Translations under genes and position numbers: made by a program | Notes under the pieces: model-generated | Seen by the model: only the letters and a program-made list of their open reading frames with translations | Database searches by the model: none | Told to the model about the DNA's origin: nothing | Shown here: piece after piece, positions 52,363 to 57,971 of the stretch | Layout of the letters: every line of letters starts with the position of its first letter | Numbering within the stretch: the stretch's first letter is position 1 | Assembly: GCA_903904855.1 (NCBI GenBank) | Contig: CAIVEH010000051.1 | Span: 1-57,971 of the forward strand | DNA length: 57,971 nt | Source: an uncultured Bacteroidota bacterium | GTDB taxonomy: Bacteria > Bacteroidota > Bacteroidia > Chitinophagales > Chitinophagaceae | Direction of reading: 5' to 3'

Positions 52363-53004
52363 TTACAAACTTACCGGCTGCCTTCTGATGTGTTTTACCT
52401 CCACAATTCCCTGAAAAAAATAAACCCTTCCGGTATTTATGTGCTTGCACCGTGTTCGCGTTCTGAGTTTCTCCAGCTTCTGGTATACCTGCCCGTCTTC
52501 TGTTTCGAAAAACTGGTTCTCATTTAGGTCATCTACCAGTTTGAATCCGGGCTTATGATCATCATACCGGTAGAGTGATTTATATAACTGGCTATCAGAA
52601 CATGTGCTTGCAGCCGGATTATGAAGGTAGGCATAAAGGGCTTTCTCAACATCCGATGGGAAGAAGCGTTTGCCCATAAATGGTATCAGTATATGCCGGA
52701 ATTGTGTTTTCCATTCTTTGCCATGAGGCGCTGCATTATACCCGAAATGAACAAAAGTGAACATATGCGCCAGTTCATGCAATAAGGTAATAAGAAAGCT
52801 GTAAGGATTCAGATTGGCATTGATACTGATGCGGTGGTGTGGCTCATCCCTTGTAGGGTGTCGGTAATCTCCCAGAACACTTTTGCGTTCATGAGTCAAT
52901 GTAAGATGAATAGAATGTGTACGGAAGAACGGGGCTACCTGTTCCCAGGCGCCTGTAGGTAAAAATTGTTCTAAAAAACTAAACGATGTTTTCTGCTTTT
53001 TCAT
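52363..53004 (-). CDS. SprT-like zinc metalloprotease domain protein
   Basis: A 213-residue cytosolic protein with the SprT/Spartan active site: HELAH (His76, Glu77, His80) and a third ligand His94 in APHGKEWK. The usual C-terminal zinc ribbon is replaced by a region with few cysteines (only Cys-Lys-His near the end), so the DNA/protein-crosslink function known for eukaryotic Spartan is uncertain. It is on the minus strand, 110 nt after the AtpI-like gene, and could share its transcript. Confidence 0.85.
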   Translation of the reverse strand: MKKQKTSFSFLEQFLPTGAWEQVAPFFRTHSIHLTLTHERKSVLGDYRHPTRDEPHHRISINANLNPYSFLITLLHELAHMFTFVHFGYNAAPHGKEWKTQFRHILIPFMGKRFFPSDVEKALYAYLHNPAASTCSDSQLYKSLYRYDDHKPGFKLVDDLNENQFFETEDGQVYQKLEKLRTRTRCKHINTGRVYFFQGIVEVKHIRRQPVSL

Positions 53005-53114
53005 TTCAAAATATTTGTCTCAACCAGATACCAGGATTGGGCCTAATTAATATCTGGTGGCCGTTTTTTTAAAATATTTTCTGCCGATTATTGTTTAATA
53101 AATCTACTCTTTCT

Positions 53115-53489
53115 TTACTTTTTTCTTACCAGTTTCGAGAGTATGAGTGTTTCCGTAACACTGTATACTGCATAGATCCCAAACAGCACAAATATTGTTG
53201 GTTTATGAATTCCTGTTCTGTTCAGAAATACATAAGCTACTATCGATGACATACATACCATCAGCTTAAGTAGCGAGGCCGCATACACACTGCGCACAAA
53301 TGCCTGTGGCCTTCCGCTAAGTTGCTTATCAATGATCAGATAGGTGATCACAGATAATGCCGCCATAATAGTATTGCCTGTCTCCAGGGCTGTGAACTGG
53401 TATGCACTTGCATATCGCTTCATTTCAAAAAAAACGGTACTCAGCACTGCGAAAATGGATACTATAATTATGATGTACTGTTTCTTCAT
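53115..53489 (-). CDS. Small membrane protein of the AtpI type (124 aa)
   Basis: A 124-residue protein with four predicted membrane helices (IIIIVSIFAVLSTVF, TIMAALSVITYLII, SLLKLMVCMSSIVAYVF, IFVLFGIYAVYSVTETLIL). Proteins of this size and topology sit between AtpZ and AtpB in Bacteroidota ATP synthase operons and act as AtpI-like assembly helpers. Its start overlaps the AtpZ-like stop by 4 nt. Here the next gene is sprT-like, not atpB, so the pair is detached from the ATP synthase genes, at least within this window. Confidence 0.7.
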   Translation of the reverse strand: MKKQYIIIIVSIFAVLSTVFFEMKRYASAYQFTALETGNTIMAALSVITYLIIDKQLSGRPQAFVRSVYAASLLKLMVCMSSIVAYVFLNRTGIHKPTIFVLFGIYAVYSVTETLILSKLVRKK

Positions 53490-53686
53490 TTTTGTGGTTT
53501 ATTCAATTCTTTAAAAAGCAGCCATAACGATACCGCAAGTGAAATTAATGGAAAAACAATTATAAATCCATTATTCAGATGAAACCAATGAACCACTTTA
53601 TTGCCAAACCATACCGCAACCAGCAGCATAACGATCCACTGACTGGCAAGACTGGCATAGCGGAGTGTATTATGCGATTGTTGCAT
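53486..53686 (-). CDS. AtpZ/AtpI-family two-helix membrane protein
   Basis: A 66-residue protein with two membrane helices (SQWIVMLLVAVWFGNKVV and FIIVFPLISLAVSLWLLF) joined by a short turn, typical of AtpZ/AtpI. These proteins help assemble the F0F1 c-ring or affect cation uptake for the ATP synthase. It overlaps the following AtpI-type gene by 4 nt. It is divergent from the PorW/SprE homolog. In many Bacteroidota genomes the same neighbours precede atpB; in this window they do not. Confidence 0.78.
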   Translation of the reverse strand: MQQSHNTLRYASLASQWIVMLLVAVWFGNKVVHWFHLNNGFIIVFPLISLAVSLWLLFKELNKPQK

Positions 53687-53927
53687 ATGGCTTTTTCTGA
53701 AAATTTCAGACTGGCAAATTAGGTATTATTGCTTACTTAGTCTGCTAAATTAGAAATTTGCACTGCAAATAAGGCAAATTGTTTTGTTAATTTATAATAA
53801 TATAAGACAGCTCAATTTCTTTTTTTGACTATTTTTGAAAATTAACCCCAAATTGTCCCTTTGGAGCGGAATTAGATAATATTATTGCAGGTTTTTCGTT
53901 CTAATGGTTAGCAAAAGATAATACGCA

Positions 53928-56900
53928 TTGAATTTCAGGATAATATTATTTATTGTATTAGGTTTTTTCATTTTTAATAGCCTTGCCAACACCCACGCTG
54001 CACGCAGAACAGTGGACATGTTGGATTTGGTTGATTTTGAGCCTGAAGATACCTCATCCCGTAAGCCCAACCCTGATAGCATCAAGGATGCTCGTTCGCA
54101 TATCAACGACAGTATCCGTATTGCACGCGAGCATAGCACAGATAGTATGCGCGAAGCGCGGGAGCATATTACCGACAGCACAACAACAGCACGCGAGCAT
54201 AAAACGGATAGTATACAGAAAGCACACAAACACATTGCCGATAGCACTGCTTCACTGAGGAAATATCGCGAATCAAAACATTATAAGGATAGTGTTTCAA
54301 AAGCCCGTAACACCAAAGCAACTGCTTTAAAGAAATCCAGGTCATCGCGCATGGACTCTATCAAAGAAGCCCGTAAGGCAAATACCGACAGCCTCACTGC
54401 CTCCAGGAAAAATAAAACCGACAGTGTAAAAACTTCGCAGAAAAAACGCACCGACAGCCTGGCAAAAGTGAAAAAATACAGAGCAAGCAAGCGCTATACT
54501 GATAGTGTGGGTATGGTGCGGCGAAACCATACCGACAGTGTAAAGGAAGCCCAGGAAAATTTCAAGGATAGTATTTCCAAAGTCAGGAAACATTCACTGG
54601 ACAGCACAAAAACCGTGCGCAAAAAATCGACCGACAGCCTGAAACGCATCCGTACCAAAACTACGGATAGCCTTGTGAAAGTGCGCAAGGCCAGGGTAGA
54701 TAGTTTTGCCAAAGTCAAGAAGCAGAAGGAAGCCCTTGCAAAAGCTAAAGTGAAGAAAAAGGATGACGATAAAAAGCTGAAGCTGGAGATAAAAATGAAG
54801 CAGAAGCACGAAAAGTGGTCCAATGCTGCTATGCTTAAACGCCGGTGGTCTCCGTTCCGACGGCTTACCCAGAATTCATTTACCCACTACAACTACTACT
54901 ATAATGCCAATAAAAAGATGGATGAGGCACTGCAGAATATGCAGCGATCCCGAAAGGAGAACTATGATTCCCTAATCGGTCTTTATCCGTTCGACCCGAA
55001 CCGGGACTCCAGTATGATGTCTTCGGATATGGATACAATAGTTCGGAAAATTTCGGTTGGTATCCAGATTCACGACCCAAGGGTAAAATGGTCGAACGAC
55101 CTGTACCTGCTAATGGGTGAAGCTTATTACTACAGGGGCAAGTATGAATATGCTGCTACTTCATTTCGTTATATCATCAGTCAGGATGAAGCCGCCAGGA
55201 AGAAAGAACTGGCTTCTAAAGGTTTTAATAACAGTTCTTCAAAAAATGCCCCGTCAATAGTAGATGAGGAAAAGAAAAGCCGCCTTGATTTTCTGAAACA
55301 CAAATCTGTGCACAACGAGGCTATTCTATGGCTTGCCCGTACTTATACCGAAGGTCACCAGGTGGAAAATGCGGAGTCTATTTTATCGCTGCTGGAGACC
55401 GACAAAAATCTGCCCGAAGACCTGAAGGGCAGGCTGGCCATTGAGAAGGCTTTCGCATTCCTTACCGAACATAACGACAGGGCAGCTTCAAAACAACTAG
55501 ATATTGCAGCTGATGACAGCCATCTGCCCAACTGGTTGCGGCTGAGGGCAGCTTTCCTTAACGGGCAGATATTGCAGAATCTGGAAGATTATAAAGCCTC
55601 GGCTTTAAGTTTCGAAAAGGTCATCAGCTATTACCCCAAGATTGAAATGGATTTCTACTCCCGCAAATACATTGCAACCAACAGGCTGCTATCGGGCGAA
55701 GATGTGGAGGATGCCATGAAGCCCCTTAAAAAGGTGCTCAACGACGGAAAGTATGTAACCTATTACGATCAGGTATATTTTGTAATGGGCCAACTGGCTG
55801 TTAAGGCCCATAAGAACGATAAGGCTATCACTTACCTTACCAAGAGCGCCAATACCCCTAAAGCTTCTAAAAAGCAAAAGGCGCTATCCTATGCCGCCCT
55901 GGGAGATGTATACTATGCTACCGCCAGCTACGCAAATGCGAAATGGGCCTATGACAGCTCTGCTAAATACGCATCCGCCGCAGCTAAAGACAATTCTGTG
56001 CTGGCTGCCGTTCAGAGGGCCAAGGGCCTTGAAGAAGTATCGGGACCAGCTAAAATGATACATGATCAGGACAGCCTCATGGAACTTGCAGGTTTAAGCA
56101 AAAAGGAACAGATGTCTGCTGTAAGGCGTTCGCTCCGCGACATGGAGAAAAAACTACAGGATAGTATCACCAAGGCCGAAAACTCGGGTGTTACGGCTGT
56201 TGCCGCTCTTGATCCCGACGATAACAAAGATGCGGCTAACTGGTACTTCAGTAATCCAACCCTTATGCAGCAGGGTAAAACTGATTTTATAAAGAAATGG
56301 GGAAACAGGCCGCTCAAAGACAACTGGAGGCTGGCCCCTGCTGTGCCTGGCGCAGGCAACGGGCCTGAGGATGACTTTACCCAGGCAGGCGACCTCAAAG
56401 AAAATGGACTGCCTACCGAAGAAAGCCTCCTGGCGCGAATACCCAATACCCAGCCTCAGAAAGACCTCTCGGCAAAAATGGAACAGCGTGCCTATATTAT
56501 GCTGGCCAAGGCCTATATAAAGCAGCTGGATGATTATAAAATGGCTTCCGCTACACTCGATACCCTTGATATACGATTCCCTAACCATAACCAGAAAGAA
56601 GAAGCATTATTCCTGCGTTACCAGATAGCAATGAAACAGGAAAACCTGGCACTGGCTAAAAAGTATTCGGATGAATTACTGGCTAAATACCCGACATCAC
56701 AATATGTCAACATTGTAAAGCCGCGTACAAGCGAAAGCAAGCCCGAGGCCCTGATAGGCGGCAAAACCGTAGCAAGGTATTACGATGAAACCTACAACAT
56801 GGTCATGAAGCATCAGTATACTGAGGCTTTAATGAATGTAAGGGAGGCGAGGAAGCAGTATGATAACCCTGCTTATCAGAAGCGGTTTGATGTGGTAGAA

Positions 56901-57527
56901 GCGATGGCATATGCCGGTTCTGCCGACTATAATATGGCCGACTCATCTATCTCTAAATTCCTGAAGGCTTATCCTAAAGACACTCTTACGCCATGGGCTA
57001 CCGAAGTGAAGCAATACATCAAAGAGGTGCGCAATGGCGGTAAGCCATCGTGGTATAATGAGAACAACTTTAAGAAAAAAGATTCGGCACTGGCTGTGGG
57101 ACCTGTAACTCCTGTGTTTACACCTGTAAAGCCCAGCGCACCGGTTGCACCATCCAATGTGCCTCCACGGTATATCTATCATGCCGACAGCGCTCATTAT
57201 TGTATCATAGTACTGCCGGGTGTCGATTCCAGAACAGCCGGCCTTAAACAGTCGCTTAAGGACATTAATAACAGCAAGTATGCAGCTACAGGCCTTGAGT
57301 TGCTGTTCGATTTGTACAACATAGACCAGGGAGTACTCGTGATCAGGAAGTTTGCCAATGTAATTGTGGCAAAAGCATATCTCGAAGACCTCATGGCTAC
57401 CGAATCATTTAAAGGGTATGCGCCAGATGAACTTAAGGTAATGCTCATATCCTCCGACAACTACCGCAAAATGCTGACCGACAGGGATGCATCGCCCTAT
57501 TATAATTTCTACAAAGCAAACTATTAA
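53928..57527 (+). CDS. porW: PorW/SprE-family type IX secretion TPR protein with long hendecad-repeat N-terminal region
   Basis: A 1199-residue envelope protein required, in described species, for T9SS function and gliding. From TTG 53928 it has a signal peptide (to NTHA), but no lipobox Cys is visible, unlike described lipoprotein members. Residues 50-268 hold 18 units that begin DS, most exactly 11 residues long (for example DSMREAREHIT), two of 16 and one of 22. This is a hendecad pattern expected to form a long helix or coiled coil. Next comes the family segment FTHYNYYYNANKKMDEAL (near 320), then TPR helices (350-1010) and a C-terminal SPOR-like/alpha-beta domain (about 1080-1199). The TTG is the only start that keeps the full signal peptide. 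Confidence 0.85.
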   Translation: MNFRIILFIVLGFFIFNSLANTHAARRTVDMLDLVDFEPEDTSSRKPNPDSIKDARSHINDSIRIAREHSTDSMREAREHITDSTTTAREHKTDSIQKAHKHIADSTASLRKYRESKHYKDSVSKARNTKATALKKSRSSRMDSIKEARKANTDSLTASRKNKTDSVKTSQKKRTDSLAKVKKYRASKRYTDSVGMVRRNHTDSVKEAQENFKDSISKVRKHSLDSTKTVRKKSTDSLKRIRTKTTDSLVKVRKARVDSFAKVKKQKEALAKAKVKKKDDDKKLKLEIKMKQKHEKWSNAAMLKRRWSPFRRLTQNSFTHYNYYYNANKKMDEALQNMQRSRKENYDSLIGLYPFDPNRDSSMMSSDMDTIVRKISVGIQIHDPRVKWSNDLYLLMGEAYYYRGKYEYAATSFRYIISQDEAARKKELASKGFNNSSSKNAPSIVDEEKKSRLDFLKHKSVHNEAILWLARTYTEGHQVENAESILSLLETDKNLPEDLKGRLAIEKAFAFLTEHNDRAASKQLDIAADDSHLPNWLRLRAAFLNGQILQNLEDYKASALSFEKVISYYPKIEMDFYSRKYIATNRLLSGEDVEDAMKPLKKVLNDGKYVTYYDQVYFVMGQLAVKAHKNDKAITYLTKSANTPKASKKQKALSYAALGDVYYATASYANAKWAYDSSAKYASAAAKDNSVLAAVQRAKGLEEVSGPAKMIHDQDSLMELAGLSKKEQMSAVRRSLRDMEKKLQDSITKAENSGVTAVAALDPDDNKDAANWYFSNPTLMQQGKTDFIKKWGNRPLKDNWRLAPAVPGAGNGPEDDFTQAGDLKENGLPTEESLLARIPNTQPQKDLSAKMEQRAYIMLAKAYIKQLDDYKMASATLDTLDIRFPNHNQKEEALFLRYQIAMKQENLALAKKYSDELLAKYPTSQYVNIVKPRTSESKPEALIGGKTVARYYDETYNMVMKHQYTEALMNVREARKQYDNPAYQKRFDVVEAMAYAGSADYNMADSSISKFLKAYPKDTLTPWATEVKQYIKEVRNGGKPSWYNENNFKKKDSALAVGPVTPVFTPVKPSAPVAPSNVPPRYIYHADSAHYCIIVLPGVDSRTAGLKQSLKDINNSKYAATGLELLFDLYNIDQGVLVIRKFANVIVAKAYLEDLMATESFKGYAPDELKVMLISSDNYRKMLTDRDASPYYNFYKANY

Positions 57528-57688
57528 GGGCAGGGGACTCGCAAAGAATAAAATGTAATAGTTTCGGGTAGTATCTATTAAACTTAAATGCATGGTGTGC
57601 CCAGTGTTATACCTTGTGCCCCTTGTAGTTAAACCGGATCAAGTTGAAAAGTTTGGGGATGAAAAAGATTTTATTTCCGGGCAAAAAG

Positions 57689-57793
57689 TTGCGTGTTTTA
57701 TTCAAAAAGTTGCGTGTTTGCGTCAAAAAAATTGCGTGTTTGTTGCGTGTTTCGTTCAAAAAATTGCGTCTTTTCATTGAAAATTGCGTCTTT
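57689..57793 (+). repeat. Six direct copies of TTGCGTGTTT / TTGCGTCTTT
   Basis: Copies start at 57689, 57710, 57732, 57743, 57764 and 57784, so spacing is 21, 22, 11, 21 and 20 nt. The first four read TTGCGTGTTT, the last two TTGCGTCTTT, usually preceded by a run of A. Spacing near multiples of a helical turn (10.5 nt) puts the motifs on one face of DNA, as in protein-binding arrays. No palindrome is present and no partner gene is visible. Confidence 0.8.
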
Positions 57794-57914
57794 TTGCAGA
57801 TTTTATTTGCGCAATTAATTGATATTCAACGTTTTAATTTTTTTACTGCAAATTTCACCGCGTTTAATCATTACTAAACTGCTCGCTGTGTGAAATTGTG
57901 CAATGGTAGTTTCA

Positions 57915-57938
57915 CGCAAAGGCGCAAAGCCGCAAACC
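57915..57938 (+). repeat. Short tandem repeat CGCAAAGG-type, three units
   Basis: Three 8-nt units in tandem: CGCAAAGG, CGCAAAGC, CGCAAACC. Runs of CGCAAAG-type units are, as I recall, common in Bacteroidota intergenic DNA and may expand or contract by slippage. No function is evident. Confidence 0.6.
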
Positions 57939-57971
57939 AATCAATTGATAATAGGTATTATATAAAAGCAA

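Larger units (their letters stand above)
57528..57971. other. Gene-free end of window with repeat arrays
   Basis: After the PorW stop no credible coding frame is seen to the window edge. Two repeat features stand out and are listed separately: six copies of a TTGCGT decamer (57689-57793) and three copies of CGCAAAGN (57915-57938). The right edge may lie in the upstream region of a further gene outside the window. Confidence 0.6.

Noticed and set aside
57689-57793. CRISPR array
   Set aside because: Repeats are only about 10 nt, spacers are AT-rich near-copies of each other, spacing is too short and no cas genes are present.

Overview
The window looks like a chromosomal segment from a Bacteroidota bacterium, probably of the Chitinophagaceae/Sphingobacteriia type. 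Support: Bacteroidota promoters (TTTG, 19-20 nt, TAnnTTTG) before several genes; type IX secretion (T9SS) parts (three GldN-family genes, a PorW/SprE homolog); four secreted proteins with T9SS C-terminal sorting domains; a short RpoD-type sigma factor; a TonB-dependent receptor; and an AtpZ/AtpI pair. I see no rRNA, CRISPR array, insertion sequence or prophage. There are two tRNA genes, Val(TAC) and Ser(TGA).

Layout. 0.3-7.0 kb: DEAD-box helicase, a small unknown, a deoxyhypusine-synthase-like enzyme, an ATPase + TOPRIM pair that looks like a defence module, and a mitochondrial-type citrate synthase. 7.2-15.5 kb: an AT-rich accessory stretch between the two tRNAs, with an outer-membrane protein, an operon for nicotinamide riboside uptake and conversion to NAD (TonB receptor, PnuC, NadR), a DUF1810 gene, a gene remnant and short direct repeats. 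15.6-23.6 kb: MsrA lipoprotein, a secreted NHL propeller, cold-shock protein, fatty acid desaturase, a lipoprotein and a haem/copper lipoprotein. 23.8-28.0 kb: three GldN-family genes in a row (one domain, two domains, one domain fused to MORN repeats) and cvfB. 28.0-31.8 kb: two secreted T9SS proteins separated by a decayed copy of the cvfB 3' end. 32.2-42.3 kb: an RsmB-like RNA methyltransferase, crotonase, S1/P1 nuclease, a 1312-residue Pls-type NRPS-like protein, TrmH, a toxin-antitoxin remnant and the primary sigma factor. 42.5-48.2 kb: a START-like protein, an LptF/G - PAP2 phosphatase - ArnT-like operon for lipid A/LPS, and glyA. 48.4-52.2 kb: a large Ig-repeat T9SS protein followed by a second, diverged 3' end of glyA. 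52.4-57.5 kb: SprT-like protease, an AtpI/AtpZ pair and a PorW/SprE homolog with an unusual 11-residue repeat region.

The most unusual observation is the same geometry at two unrelated housekeeping genes, cvfB and glyA. Each intact gene is followed by a convergent gene for a T9SS-exported repeat protein, then by a second copy of the housekeeping gene's 3' end. Those copies differ from the intact genes mostly at synonymous codon positions, so they look like xenologous ends rather than fresh local duplications. This suggests a way by which single secreted-protein genes are inserted behind conserved genes. The GldN expansion with a GldN-MORN fusion, the promoter-abutting ATPase-TOPRIM pair and a dispersed family of perfect hairpins are the next most interesting points.

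All product names come from reading motifs and overall resemblance by eye; no database search was run.
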